Source: B25-G16 sp964549945 (GTDB lineage Bacteria > Desulfobacterota > DSM-4660 > Desulfatiglandales > B25-G16). Taken from it: 60,101 nt of DNA. Location of the stretch: NCBI GenBank assembly GCA_964549945.1, contig CAZJXD010000018.1, forward strand, positions 1-60,101. Reading direction: 5' to 3'. The translations under genes and the position numbers were made by a program. Under the pieces are notes generated by a model that was given only the letters and a program-made list of their open reading frames with translations, was not told the origin of the DNA and made no database searches. Position 1 is the stretch's first letter; each line of letters begins with the position of its first letter. Shown piece after piece: positions 44,540 through 53,774 of the stretch.

Positions 44540-45610
44540 ATGAGGAGGCTGCGATTCCATCCCTGTGGAAACTACAATGAGACCTACAAAGAGGAGCTTA
44601 CCATCTTTGAGACGGACTTCGGCAGGCTCGCCACGCTCGTGGGGCTCATCGTTCTGTTTGCCGTTGTCCCTTTCATTACCAATGCCTACATCCTTTACAT
44701 CATAAACACCATTGGGATCTTCGCTATCGCGGCCATCGGCTTGAACCTGCTCATCGGATATACCGGCCAGATCAGCCTTGGTCACGGGGCCTTTTTCGGT
44801 GTGGGGGCCTATTCCGGCGCAATCCTCTCAACGAAAGTAGGGCTGCCTTTTATAATCGCAGTTCCCGCCGCCGGGGTCATCACTGCCATTATCGGCATGA
44901 TCTTCGGTAGCCCATCGATCAGGCTTAAGCACCTCTACCTCTGCATTGCCACGCTCGCGAGCCAGTTTATCCTCGAGTATGTCTTCGTACAGTGGGAGAG
45001 CATGACCGGAGGAGCAGCAGGCATCAGTATTCCCGCGGCCAGCCTCTTCGGACTCGATTTAGGATCGGATAGAAATTTCTTCTACGTGATCTTCTTCTGT
45101 TTTTCGATTCTGACATGGATGGCCGTGAATATCACCAGGACACGGTACGGCAGGGCCTTTATCGCTATCAGGGATAATGACCAGGCAGCCGAGGGAATGG
45201 GAATCCCTATCTTCCTCTACAAGCTGCTTGCCTTTGCCATAAGCTCCTTCTACGCGGGATTTGCGGGAGCGCTCTTTGCCTTCTACATGATTAGCATAAC
45301 CCCGGAGCCCTTTGGCATCTGGTTCTCCATAGAATATATTGCGATGATCATCATCGGGGGCCTGGGGAGCATCCCCGGCTCCGTGTTCGGTACGGTGTTC
45401 ATCATCGCCTTGAGTGAGGTCTTGAGTCATATTACCGAGTATCTCATGAACATCAGCGCATCAATTGGGGGTGCCATTACGATTGCCCCTCTCAGGGAGT
45501 TCATCTACGGATTGGCCATCATACTGTTTATCATCTTTGAGCCGAAGGGCCTGGCCGAGGTATGGAGAATCCTACGGTCGAGCTTCAGGCTCTGGCCGTT
45601 TTCGTATTAA
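44540..45610 (+). CDS. livM: Branched-chain-type ABC transporter permease LivM
   Basis: 356 residues, about nine membrane helices after a 35-residue cytosolic tail. AIAAIGLNLLIGYTGQISLGHGAFFGVGAY is the LivM signature, and MIIIGGLGSIPGSVFG is the EAA-like coupling segment. With LivH it forms the membrane channel. It is 18 bases upstream of the livF start region, which is interrupted by the scaffold gap. Confidence 0.95.
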   Translation: MRRLRFHPCGNYNETYKEELTIFETDFGRLATLVGLIVLFAVVPFITNAYILYIINTIGIFAIAAIGLNLLIGYTGQISLGHGAFFGVGAYSGAILSTKVGLPFIIAVPAAGVITAIIGMIFGSPSIRLKHLYLCIATLASQFILEYVFVQWESMTGGAAGISIPAASLFGLDLGSDRNFFYVIFFCFSILTWMAVNITRTRYGRAFIAIRDNDQAAEGMGIPIFLYKLLAFAISSFYAGFAGALFAFYMISITPEPFGIWFSIEYIAMIIIGGLGSIPGSVFGTVFIIALSEVLSHITEYLMNISASIGGAITIAPLREFIYGLAIILFIIFEPKGLAEVWRILRSSFRLWPFSY

Positions 45611-45621
45611 ATTACGCTAAG

Positions 45622-45831
45622 GGGAGCCATGGAAGATAACCTCCTGCTACGGATTAACAATATCAGCGTCGTCTATNNNNNNNNNNNNNNNNNNNNNNNN
45701 NNNNNNNNNNNNNNNNNNNNNNNNNNNNNNNNNNNNNNNNNNNNNNNNNNNNNNNNNNNNNNNNNNNNNNNNNNNNGGGAGCCATGGAAGATAACCTCCT
45801 GCTACGGATTAACAATATCAGCGTCGTCTAT
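45622..45831. other. Scaffold gap (100 N) flanked by a 55-bp exact duplication
   Basis: 45677-45776 is exactly 100 N. The 55 bases before it (45622-45676), which include the livF ribosome site and first 16 codons, are repeated identically after it (45777-45831). This is what an assembler leaves when two contigs that overlap are scaffolded without merging. The true sequence probably has one copy and no gap, so the livF fragment at 45629-45676 should be ignored. Confidence 0.9.
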
Positions 45832-46587
45832 TCAGACGTTATTCAGATCCTCAAGGCGGTATCCCTGGATGTCAGAAAAAGCCAGATCGTCTCCCTGCTC
45901 GGGAGCAATGGAGCGGGCAAGACCACGACCTTAAAGGCGATCTCGGGGATTCTCAAGCCCGAGAATGGCAAGGTGACCGAGGGAACCATAACCTATGAAG
46001 GCCACGATATACAGAACTCCGCGCCTGAGATAGTCACCAGGCTTGGCATCATACAGGTGATGGAGGGGAGGCAGCCGTTCAAATACCTTACCGTTGAGGA
46101 AAACCTCAGGGTGGGCACCGCAACTCGGTGGGGCAAGCCGTACAGGAAAGACCTAGAGATGGTGTACCACTACTTCGCCCCACTCGTCGCTCGAAAACAT
46201 AGCCTTGCGGGCTACTGTAGCGGCGGGGAGCTGCAGATGCTGGTCATCGGCAGGGCATTGATGGCCCGACCCAGACTCCTGCTCTTGGATGAGCCTTCTC
46301 TTGGTCTGGCGCCCTTGCTGGTAAAGGAGATCTTCGAGATCGTGAAAAGGATAAACGATGAGCAGGGCACCACCCTGGTGCTGGTGGAACAAAATGCTAA
46401 CATGGCCCTCCAGATAGCTCACTTCGGCTACGTGATGGAGAACGGTAAAATCGTCCTCGAGGGCGATGCAGCGGATCTAAGGGAAAATCCCGATGTCAAG
46501 GAATTCTACCTGGGAGTCGCAGCTACGGGAACCATCAAGACCTATAAAGATGTGAAGTCCTACAAACGGAGGAAGAGGTGGCTCTAA
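45784..46587 (+). CDS. livF: ABC transporter ATP-binding protein LivF
   Basis: 267 residues. Walker A GSNGAGKTTTLK, signature YCSGGELQMLVIGRALM, Walker B LLLLDEPSLGLAP and the switch segment LVLVEQNANMAL. LivF and LivG form the ATPase pair. The start ATG 45784 follows GGGAG. The protein is complete despite the adjacent N gap; the partial copy before the gap is an assembly artefact. It is last in the Liv operon. Confidence 0.95.
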   Translation: MEDNLLLRINNISVVYSDVIQILKAVSLDVRKSQIVSLLGSNGAGKTTTLKAISGILKPENGKVTEGTITYEGHDIQNSAPEIVTRLGIIQVMEGRQPFKYLTVEENLRVGTATRWGKPYRKDLEMVYHYFAPLVARKHSLAGYCSGGELQMLVIGRALMARPRLLLLDEPSLGLAPLLVKEIFEIVKRINDEQGTTLVLVEQNANMALQIAHFGYVMENGKIVLEGDAADLRENPDVKEFYLGVAATGTIKTYKDVKSYKRRKRWL

Positions 46588-46596
46588 TTTTTTTTG

Positions 46597-46624
46597 ATTG
46601 ACGATTGTCAATCCACAATCGTTA
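46597..46624. repeat. Heptamer array after livF
   Basis: attgacg, attgtca, atccaca, atcgtta. The rest of the gap to 46945 (about 320 bases) has no gene; it should contain the rpsB promoter and leader, with a small stem CTCCT-ctttca-AGGAG near 46750. Confidence 0.65.
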
Positions 46625-46945
46625 GTCCTTGTGCTCTTTCGTTAACGAGAAGCATTCATCCCTCTATTGCCATCCCAAGCACCTTGATTTTTCGCCATCG
46701 AGTTATTATCTCTATACTTAATGCCTATCCCATCCATATACGGGCTCCTCTTTCAAGGAGAGGTTCCCCGCGATGCGGTGACTATCAATAAGGTGGGAAC
46801 GAGTGAAAACATTTTTTCCTTGCGAGTAGTAGAAAAAAAGGATACATAAAACACTCATTTACGGATTGCCGATATGGCTTGGAGATAAGCGGGGTAATTT
46901 CATTCGATCTCTGCGAACAATCGAATTACAAGGAGGATCATTTGC

Positions 46946-47821
46946 ATGGCTGAGATTAGCATGAAGCTTTTACTGGAGGCTGGGGTTCATTTCGGACATC
47001 AGACCCGGAAATGGAATCCTAAAATGAAGCCCTACATCTTCGGGGCGAGAAACGGCATCTATATCATAGATCTTCAGAATACGGTCAAATTGCTGAAAGA
47101 GGCGCACAGCTTCATCGTGAGGACGGTATCCGAGGGGGGAACAGTGCTCTTCGTGGGCACGAAAAGACAGGCCCAGGACACCGTAGTGGAGGAATCGGAG
47201 CGATGCGGCATGTATCACGTCTGCAATCGGTGGCTGGGAGGCACGCTCACCAATTTCGAGACCATCAGAAAGAGAATCAATCGGCTCAAGGAACTCGAGG
47301 AGATGAAAAGAGATGGAACGATCAGCCGCTATACCAAAAAAGAGGCGTTGAGGATGGAAAAGGAGCTGGCAAAGCTGGAGAAAAGCCTGGGCGGCATAAA
47401 GAATATGGATGAACTCCCCTCTGCCATCTACATCGTCGATACCAAGAAGGAGAGGATTGCGGTGAATGAGGGCAGAAAGCTGGGGATACCCACCGTTGCC
47501 ATTGTCGATACAAACGGAGATCCCGAGGACATCAATTACGTTATTCCCGGAAATGACGATGCCATACGGTCCATCAGGCTGCTGACCTCGATTATTGCCG
47601 ATGCCTGCATAGAGGGCCATGAACAGAGGGAGGAAAAGCTGAGGGCGGAGCAAGAGCTTGAGGCTGCCCAGGAGGCTACCCAGCAAGAGGTGAGGGAAGA
47701 AGAGATCCCGGTAAGCGAGGAGAGAAAGGGAGGGCCGGATATTATCGTACTCCCCAAAAGACAGAAAGAGGGGAAAATCCCTGAGGCCACAGGCCCAGAG
47801 GATGTTCAACCGGAAAGCTAG
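46946..47821 (+). CDS. rpsB: 30S ribosomal protein S2
   Basis: 291 residues. ISMKLLLEAGVHFGHQTRKW-NPKM at the N-terminus and FVGTKRQAQD, NRWLGGTLTNF, and AIVDTNGDP are the S2 landmarks. The C-terminal 50 residues are a highly charged extension (EEKLRAEQELEAAQEATQQE) beyond the 240-residue E. coli protein. AGGAGG at 46931-46936 is ideally placed. First gene of the rpsB-tsf-pyrH-frr cluster. Confidence 0.98.
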   Translation: MAEISMKLLLEAGVHFGHQTRKWNPKMKPYIFGARNGIYIIDLQNTVKLLKEAHSFIVRTVSEGGTVLFVGTKRQAQDTVVEESERCGMYHVCNRWLGGTLTNFETIRKRINRLKELEEMKRDGTISRYTKKEALRMEKELAKLEKSLGGIKNMDELPSAIYIVDTKKERIAVNEGRKLGIPTVAIVDTNGDPEDINYVIPGNDDAIRSIRLLTSIIADACIEGHEQREEKLRAEQELEAAQEATQQEVREEEIPVSEERKGGPDIIVLPKRQKEGKIPEATGPEDVQPES

Positions 47822-47835
47822 AGAGGAGATGGAAA

Positions 47836-48441
47836 TTGGAAATATCAGCTGAACTCGTGAAAGAACTACGGGATAAGACCGGCGTGGGCATAATGGCGTG
47901 CAAGAACGCGCTCAAGGATTCCGAGGGAAACATCGACAAGGCCATTGAGATACTGCGGAAAAAGGGCATCGCCAAGGCCCAAAAAAGAGAGGGCAGAATT
48001 GCATCGGAGGGCCAGATCCAGGCCTATGTGCATATGGGTGGAAAAATAGGCGTGCTCGTAGAGGTGAACTGCGAGACCGACTTTAGCGCCAACACGGACG
48101 ACTTTACCTCTTTTTCAAAAAACCTCGCCATGCAGATAGCGGCCACAAACCCAATCGCTATCTCGCCCGACAGGCTGCCTCCGGAGATAGTAGAGAGGGA
48201 AAAGGATATATACCGAGAACAAGCCCTTCAGTCAGGTAAACCCGAGAAGGTGGTGGAAAAGATCGTCGAGGGAAAGCTAAGGAAATTTTACTCGGAAGTC
48301 TGCCTTCTTAACCAATCCTATATAAGGGATCCGGACATGACCATCGAGGACCTGCTCAATGAGCTGAAGGCGAAAACCGGTGAAAATATCATAATAAGCA
48401 GGTTTGTGAGGTTTCAGCTCGGGGTGCCCGAAGGGGAATAG
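47836..48441 (+). CDS. tsf: Elongation factor Ts (short form)
   Basis: 201 residues, a short EF-Ts. It recycles EF-Tu by exchanging GDP. The UBA-like N-terminus VKELRDKTGVGIMACKNAL and the core VLVEVNCETDFSANTDDF (normally TDFVA) are clear. The TTG start at 47836 follows AGGAGA by six bases; no ATG is in frame nearby. It is 14 bases after rpsB. Confidence 0.97.
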   Translation: MEISAELVKELRDKTGVGIMACKNALKDSEGNIDKAIEILRKKGIAKAQKREGRIASEGQIQAYVHMGGKIGVLVEVNCETDFSANTDDFTSFSKNLAMQIAATNPIAISPDRLPPEIVEREKDIYREQALQSGKPEKVVEKIVEGKLRKFYSEVCLLNQSYIRDPDMTIEDLLNELKAKTGENIIISRFVRFQLGVPEGE

Positions 48442-48480
48442 GCAGCTTGATTATATTTGCAAGGGACTAATGGTCGATAC

Positions 48481-49224
48481 ATGGCGAGCGCTCATAAAAA
48501 ACCCGCATTCACTCGCATACTGTTAAAGCTAAGCGGGGAATCGCTGATGGGCGATAGAACGGGCGGCATCCATCCCCCTGCCCTCAATGCGATTGCCTCT
48601 GACATCGAATCAGCTCGCGAGCGGGGAGTTCAGATAGCCGTTGTCATCGGTGGGGGCAATATCTTCAGGGGCGCACAATCCCCCGGATTTACTATCGACA
48701 GGGTTACTGCCGATTATATGGGAATGATGGCCACGGTTATCAATGCACTCGCCCTGAGGGAATCGCTCAAGGCATTGGGATCTTCGGCAACGGTTATGAC
48801 CGCGCTCGAGGTGGAAAACGTGGTAGAGCCCTTCAACAGGGAGCGTGCACTCGGGCATCTGGAGGAGGGGAGAATCGTCATTTTTGCGGGTGGAACAGGA
48901 AACCCTTACTTTACCACTGATACCGCCGCCACTTTACGTGCTATCGAGATCGAGGCCCAGGTGATTCTCAAGGCAACCCAAGTCGATGGCGTGTATGATA
49001 GAGATCCGGCCAAGGAGAAACCTTCGAGGCTCTTTGCCAGGATCAGCTTTGAACAGGTGCTGAAGGAGAAACTCGGGGTAATGGACCTCACCGCCATTTC
49101 CCTGGCAATGGAACACGATATCCCTATCATTGTGTTCAATATCGGCAAAAGGGGAGATATAGAGAGGATAGTTGCCGGAAATAAGCTGGGAACCTTGATA
49201 GCAGGAGAAGGCGATGAAGGATGA
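48481..49224 (+). CDS. pyrH: UMP kinase
   Basis: About 247 residues from ATG 48481; a TTG 24 bases earlier is in frame but less likely. Bacterial hexameric UMP kinase of the amino-acid-kinase fold: RILLKLSGESLMGD, VIGGGNIFRG, FAGGTGNPYFTTDTAATLR and KATQVDGVYDRDP. It makes UDP from UMP for RNA and sugar-nucleotide synthesis. Its last 11 bases overlap the frr start, so the two are coupled. Confidence 0.97.
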   Translation: MASAHKKPAFTRILLKLSGESLMGDRTGGIHPPALNAIASDIESARERGVQIAVVIGGGNIFRGAQSPGFTIDRVTADYMGMMATVINALALRESLKALGSSATVMTALEVENVVEPFNRERALGHLEEGRIVIFAGGTGNPYFTTDTAATLRAIEIEAQVILKATQVDGVYDRDPAKEKPSRLFARISFEQVLKEKLGVMDLTAISLAMEHDIPIIVFNIGKRGDIERIVAGNKLGTLIAGEGDEG

Positions 49225-49771
49225 AATCATATCGGAGATGCGCGAGAAGATGGAGAAAACCGCCGAGGTCCTCGATCAGGAATACAAGAAGATGAGAACG
49301 GGAAGGGCATCTACCTCTATCATCGAGGGGATTAAGGTTGAATGCTATGGCACGCAAATGCGGCTGAATCAGATAGCCTCCCTGAGCATTCCTGAAAGCA
49401 GGCTTCTTATCGTCCAGCCTTGGGATCAAAGCATTATTGGAAATATTGAGAAAAGCATACTGAAATCGGGCCTTGGACTTACCCCTATGAACGACGGAAA
49501 GTTGATCAGGATATCGATACCGCCCCTCACGGAGGAGAGGAGAAAAGAGCTCGCCAAGATGGCCAAAAAGATGGCTGAGGACAGCAAGATAATCATACGG
49601 AACCACCGACGCGAGGCGAACGAGATGTTGAAGGAGTTGAAAAACGAGGGCGAGATATCAGAGGATGAAATGTACGCCTACCAGGAAAAGGTGCAAAAAA
49701 ACACCGATGAGCTTATTACCAAGATCGATGAAATCAGAACACAAAAGGAAACCGAAATCCTTGAATTTTAG
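49214..49771 (+). CDS. frr: Ribosome recycling factor
   Basis: 185 residues, the usual length. Core motif KMRTGRASTSIIEGIKVECYG, then RISIPPLTEERRKELAK and RNHRREANEMLKEL. With EF-G it splits post-termination ribosomes. It starts inside the end of pyrH. Confidence 0.98.
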   Translation: MKDEIISEMREKMEKTAEVLDQEYKKMRTGRASTSIIEGIKVECYGTQMRLNQIASLSIPESRLLIVQPWDQSIIGNIEKSILKSGLGLTPMNDGKLIRISIPPLTEERRKELAKMAKKMAEDSKIIIRNHRREANEMLKELKNEGEISEDEMYAYQEKVQKNTDELITKIDEIRTQKETEILEF

Positions 49772-49829
49772 CCTCTACTGCCTTGTATGCGCTTCAAGCA
49801 TTCTATCAGCGCCCAAGTAAGCCCTTCAG

Positions 49830-50576
49830 ATGGAACGACTAAACCCAGAAAAATTGCCCCGCCATGTCGCTGTTATAATGGATGGAAATGGCCGATGGGC
49901 AAAAAAAAAGGGCCTTACCAGAATAGCAGGTCACCAGAAAGGCATAGATTCCGTACGAGATGTGGTCAGGACCAGCAGGGAACTCGGCATACGGTGGCTC
50001 ACGCTCTATGCCTTTAGCGAGGAGAATTGGAAGAGGCCTAAACATGAGGTAAAGGCCTTGATGAGCCTCCTGAACCGGTTCCTGAAGAGCGAACGAAAGG
50101 AAATGCTCGACAATGAAATCCGCCTGACCTGCATCGGCCAGGTGGAAAAACTTCCACCGGAGGTGCAAAGAACCCTCTGGCAGACGATCGAGATGACCTC
50201 CCACAATAAAGAGATGACCCTCACGCTCGCGTTGAGCTACGGCGGAAGACAGGAAATCCTCGGTGCAGTAAGAAATATGCTGAAGGACATTGAAGAGGGC
50301 ACATTACAGGAGAAACATATCACGGAGGACCGTTTAAGCAAATATCTCTACACCGCTGATATGCCAGATCCGGATTTGCTCATACGGACAAGCGGGGAGT
50401 ACAGGATAAGCAACTTCCTTCTCTGGCAGATAGCATATACGGAGATCTACATCACACCTACTCTCTGGCCCGATTTCCACAAAGAGAGATACCTCGAGGC
50501 CCTTCTCGATTACCAGAAACGGGAAAGGCGCTTCGGCTCCACTGGGGAACAAATCGCAAGCCACACCGAAGGATAA
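49830..50576 (+). CDS. uppS: Isoprenyl transferase (undecaprenyl diphosphate synthase)
   Basis: 248 residues, cis-prenyltransferase. HVAVIMDGNGRWAKKKGL holds the catalytic aspartate and diphosphate-binding residues; TLYAFSEENWKRP and LLIRTSGEYRISNFLLWQ (normally GE-x-R-x-S-N-F) follow. It extends farnesyl diphosphate with isopentenyl units to make the lipid carrier for peptidoglycan. It lies 12 bases before cdsA. Confidence 0.97.
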   Translation: MERLNPEKLPRHVAVIMDGNGRWAKKKGLTRIAGHQKGIDSVRDVVRTSRELGIRWLTLYAFSEENWKRPKHEVKALMSLLNRFLKSERKEMLDNEIRLTCIGQVEKLPPEVQRTLWQTIEMTSHNKEMTLTLALSYGGRQEILGAVRNMLKDIEEGTLQEKHITEDRLSKYLYTADMPDPDLLIRTSGEYRISNFLLWQIAYTEIYITPTLWPDFHKERYLEALLDYQKRERRFGSTGEQIASHTEG

Positions 50577-50588
50577 CGGACCAAATCC

Positions 50589-51389
50589 ATGACTATTCAC
50601 GCCAAGAGGGTACTCACCGGCGTCATTGGTGTGCCCTTGCTCGTTGCGCTCATCTACTTCGCTCCGGCCTGGGTGTTTACCATCGTTGTCCTCTTTGCCG
50701 CCTTACTCAGCCTCAATGAATTCTATTCGATGACAAGCCCTGACGCACCGCAGGCGATTGTCTTTGTCAACTATCTCACGACTGCCGGTCTTTTTTGCTC
50801 GCTGCTGGTCAAGGGCTCTCACTATATCGCAATCCTCCCGCTTTTTATCATTCTCCCCCTCGCCCTCTTTATGGCATGCTACCGGAAAAAACCTCCCAAA
50901 ATGGGTGAGATTGGCCGGATACTTATGGGGCCGTTCTATATCTGTCTGCCACTGATGCTGCTCGTGGTAATTTGCGGCCTTCCCCGGGGCCAATGGTGGG
51001 TATTTTTCATACTAGCCGTGATCTTCGCCGGCGACACAGGCTCATTCTATGCCGGAAGGTCCTTGGGGAAACACAAGCTGTCCCGCATTAGTCCGGGGAA
51101 AACCTGGGAGGGGGCCATCGGGGGCCTGCTGGCAAATATCGCGGCCGCCGGTATCTATGGGTATCTGTTCTTTCCCTCTTTATCTGTTACCTCCATTGTG
51201 GTATTAGCTATAGCAATAGGGATCACCGGCCAGATTGGCGATCTGACGGAATCCATGCTCAAAAGGATCTCAAGGGTGAAGGATAGCGGTACGGTTTTAC
51301 CCGGACACGGCGGGCTGCTCGATAGGATAGATAGCCTGCTTTTCTCAATACCAATACTCTACCTCTACTTGAGCTACGCGAGCCTGTGA
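50589..51389 (+). CDS. cdsA: Phosphatidate cytidylyltransferase
   Basis: 266 residues, about seven membrane helices. The C-terminal signature SMLKRISRVKDSGTVLPGHG followed by GLLDRIDSL matches the CDS pattern closely. It makes CDP-diacylglycerol from phosphatidate and CTP at the inner membrane, feeding the pssA/psd pathway encoded further down this cluster. Confidence 0.97.
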   Translation: MTIHAKRVLTGVIGVPLLVALIYFAPAWVFTIVVLFAALLSLNEFYSMTSPDAPQAIVFVNYLTTAGLFCSLLVKGSHYIAILPLFIILPLALFMACYRKKPPKMGEIGRILMGPFYICLPLMLLVVICGLPRGQWWVFFILAVIFAGDTGSFYAGRSLGKHKLSRISPGKTWEGAIGGLLANIAAAGIYGYLFFPSLSVTSIVVLAIAIGITGQIGDLTESMLKRISRVKDSGTVLPGHGGLLDRIDSLLFSIPILYLYLSYASL

Positions 51390-51484
51390 GGGGATAGTTT
51401 CCGTCTGAACTTTAGAATGATATCGATTGTCTCCTTTTTCAGAAGCCGATTTTAGAAAAACCATACGAAAGGAACTGCTGCATC

Positions 51485-52651
51485 TTGAAAAACATTTGTC
51501 TTCTCGGCTCGACCGGTTACATAGGGAAGAACGCGATAGAGGTTATCAAGGAAAATCCCGAGCAATACCGAATTGTAGCGCTCGGCGCGGGAAGGAACAT
51601 AGAACTCCTTTGCAACCAGATCGAGGAACTGAAGCCCCGATTCGCGGTGGTGATAAATTCCGAGCTCGCGGGTAAGCTCAAGGCCTTGATCCCTCACCGC
51701 CTGAACACGGAGATAGTAGACGGCCCTGAGGGCTACATCCAAATAGCCACCCTCTCAGAGGTAGACCTCGTAGTGGTGGCAATGACAGGCGCCTCCGGGC
51801 TTCTCCCAACCTACGCGGCGATACACTCCGGCAAAGACATCGCCCTTGCCAATAAAGAGACGATGGTGGTAGCGGGATCGTTGTTGATGAAGGAATCACA
51901 GGACAGGGGCGTGCAAATTTTGCCTATCGATAGTGAGCACAGCGCGATCCAGCAATCAATCCAGGGGCATAACAAGGGGGATCTTAAAAAGATTATGTTA
52001 ACTGGATCCGGTGGCCCCTTCAAGGATTTTACGCTCGAGATGCTCTCCATCGTTACCCCAGAGGAGGCATTACGACATCCGAAATGGAAGATGGGTAAGA
52101 AGATAACCATTGACTCGGCAACCATGATGAACAAAGGGCTGGAGGCAATCGAAGCGAAATGGCTCTTCGATGTGGACATGGATCAGATAGAAATCCTTGT
52201 GCACCCCCAAACCATTATTCATTCCATGGTTGAGTATATGGATGGCTCAATCATCGCCCAGCTGGCCCTTCCTGATATGAGAATACCGATCTCCTATGCG
52301 CTCTCCTATCCCAGACACCTTAAAGGACCATTGCCATCAGTGGATTTTCTGGAGATTGGCCATCTGAGCTTTGAAAAACCTGACACAAAAAGGTTCAGAT
52401 GTCTGGACTTGGCCCTTAAGGCGGGATATATTGGTCAGAGCATGCCAGCTGTATTGAGCGGAGCGAATGAGATTGCCGTGAAGGCCTTTTTGGATGGAAA
52501 AATCGCGTTTTTAGAAATCCCCCGACTCATCGAGAACACCATGGAGCAACATGAGCTTTATCCTATCGACAGCATTGATCGTGCGCTTGAGGCGGATCAG
52601 TGGGCAAAGGCAAGGGCCACGGCAATCCTGGACGAGATGGTCGGCAACTAG
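51485..52651 (+). CDS. dxr: 1-deoxy-D-xylulose 5-phosphate reductoisomerase
   Basis: 388 residues. NADPH site LLGSTGYIGKNAIEVI; ALANKETMVVAG; metal and substrate site PIDSEHSAIQQ; and KKITIDSATMMNKGLEAIEA. It makes 2-C-methylerythritol 4-phosphate in the MEP isoprenoid pathway, whose product feeds uppS. Start TTG 51485 with AAAGGA about 11 bases upstream. The rseP gene follows after 5 bases. Confidence 0.97.
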   Translation: MKNICLLGSTGYIGKNAIEVIKENPEQYRIVALGAGRNIELLCNQIEELKPRFAVVINSELAGKLKALIPHRLNTEIVDGPEGYIQIATLSEVDLVVVAMTGASGLLPTYAAIHSGKDIALANKETMVVAGSLLMKESQDRGVQILPIDSEHSAIQQSIQGHNKGDLKKIMLTGSGGPFKDFTLEMLSIVTPEEALRHPKWKMGKKITIDSATMMNKGLEAIEAKWLFDVDMDQIEILVHPQTIIHSMVEYMDGSIIAQLALPDMRIPISYALSYPRHLKGPLPSVDFLEIGHLSFEKPDTKRFRCLDLALKAGYIGQSMPAVLSGANEIAVKAFLDGKIAFLEIPRLIENTMEQHELYPIDSIDRALEADQWAKARATAILDEMVGN

Positions 52652-52656
52652 CTATA

Positions 52657-53733
52657 ATGAGCACGGTGTTATATTATATTATTCCATTTATTATTGTACT
52701 CGGCATACTGATCTTCTTCCACGAGTTGGGTCACTTCCTTCTGTCTAAGATTTTCAAGGTGAAGGTGCTGAAGTTTTCCCTTGGCTTTGGCCCGAAGATC
52801 ATCGGAAAAACCTTTGGAGAAACCGAATATGTGATCTCGGCCTTCCCGTTAGGGGGTTATGTCAAGTTATTGGGTGAAAATGACGATGATGAAATAGCCC
52901 CTGAAGATGCTCCGCGGGCGTTCTCCACCCAGCCAGTACAACATAGAATTGCCATTGCCGCCGCTGGACCCGTCTTCAATTTCATCCTCGCCTTCCTGCT
53001 TTTCAGCGGCATCTACCTTATCTCGGGCTACCCCATTATAGCTCCGGAGGTAGGCCAGGTAAGGCCCGATTCTCCCGCCGATAAGGCCGGCATCCGGAAA
53101 GGCGACATTATCGAATATATAGAGGGCACGAAGATCGAGAGATGGTCCCAGATAAGGCAATTCGTGGAGAAGAACCCGGAACAGGGGCTCAACATGGTGG
53201 TAATCAGGGGGGCGAGCCGGTTCTCAACAAAGGTGTACCCGCAAGAGGAGGTCGTAAAAAATATATTCGGCGAGGAGGTGAAATCGGCACTCATCGGAAT
53301 CGTGACAAGCGGAAAGACAGAGCAAATAAGACTGGGCCCCTTCAGGGCAATAAAGGAGGGTGCGGTCAAGACATGGGAGATAACCTCCCTCACCTTCCTT
53401 GTGATCATAAAACTGTTTCAGGGCGTCGTGCCCCTTAAAACGGTTGGCGGCCCCATTATGATCGGGCAGCTTGCAGGGGAGATCGCGAGGGAAAATTTCA
53501 GCTACCTCATCCCCTTTATGGCCGTAATCAGCGTCAATCTTGCCATTTTAAACCTCCTTCCAGTGCCGGTCCTTGATGGGGGAATGATCCTCTTTCTCTT
53601 AATAGAGATCGTAACGAGAAAGCCCATCAGCATAAAGAAACGGGAAATGGCCCAAAAAATAGGCTTCTTCGTCCTCATCATGCTGATGGCCCTCGTCTTT
53701 TACAACGACCTTTTAAGGATACTAACCAAATAA
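52657..53733 (+). CDS. rseP: Site-2 metalloprotease RseP
   Basis: About 358 residues from ATG 52657; the frame upstream lies inside dxr. The zinc motif is HELGH in FFHELGHFLLSKIFKV, with the third ligand in NLLPVPVLDGGMI. One PDZ domain (about 110-190, VGQVRPDSPADKAGIRKGD) rather than the two of E. coli. It cuts membrane-bound anti-sigma factors and signal-peptide remnants within the inner membrane. Confidence 0.95.
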   Translation: MSTVLYYIIPFIIVLGILIFFHELGHFLLSKIFKVKVLKFSLGFGPKIIGKTFGETEYVISAFPLGGYVKLLGENDDDEIAPEDAPRAFSTQPVQHRIAIAAAGPVFNFILAFLLFSGIYLISGYPIIAPEVGQVRPDSPADKAGIRKGDIIEYIEGTKIERWSQIRQFVEKNPEQGLNMVVIRGASRFSTKVYPQEEVVKNIFGEEVKSALIGIVTSGKTEQIRLGPFRAIKEGAVKTWEITSLTFLVIIKLFQGVVPLKTVGGPIMIGQLAGEIARENFSYLIPFMAVISVNLAILNLLPVPVLDGGMILFLLIEIVTRKPISIKKREMAQKIGFFVLIMLMALVFYNDLLRILTK

Positions 53734-53739
53734 GTGAAG

Positions 53740-53774
53740 ATCGAAAATTTATAATTAAAAATAGTCAATCGCAA
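53740..53774. repeat. Heptamer array abutting the tsaB start codon
   Basis: atcgaaa, atttata, attaaaa, atagtca, atcgcaa: five units ending on the base before the TTG start of tsaB. No Shine-Dalgarno can be seen because the array occupies its place. Confidence 0.75.

Noticed and set aside
45629..45676. Separate partial second livF gene
   Set aside because: It is an exact copy of the true start caused by contig overlap at the N gap.
46597..46624. Intrinsic terminator after livF
   Set aside because: The T-run precedes the small stem on the plus strand and does not follow it; the sequence is a heptamer array.
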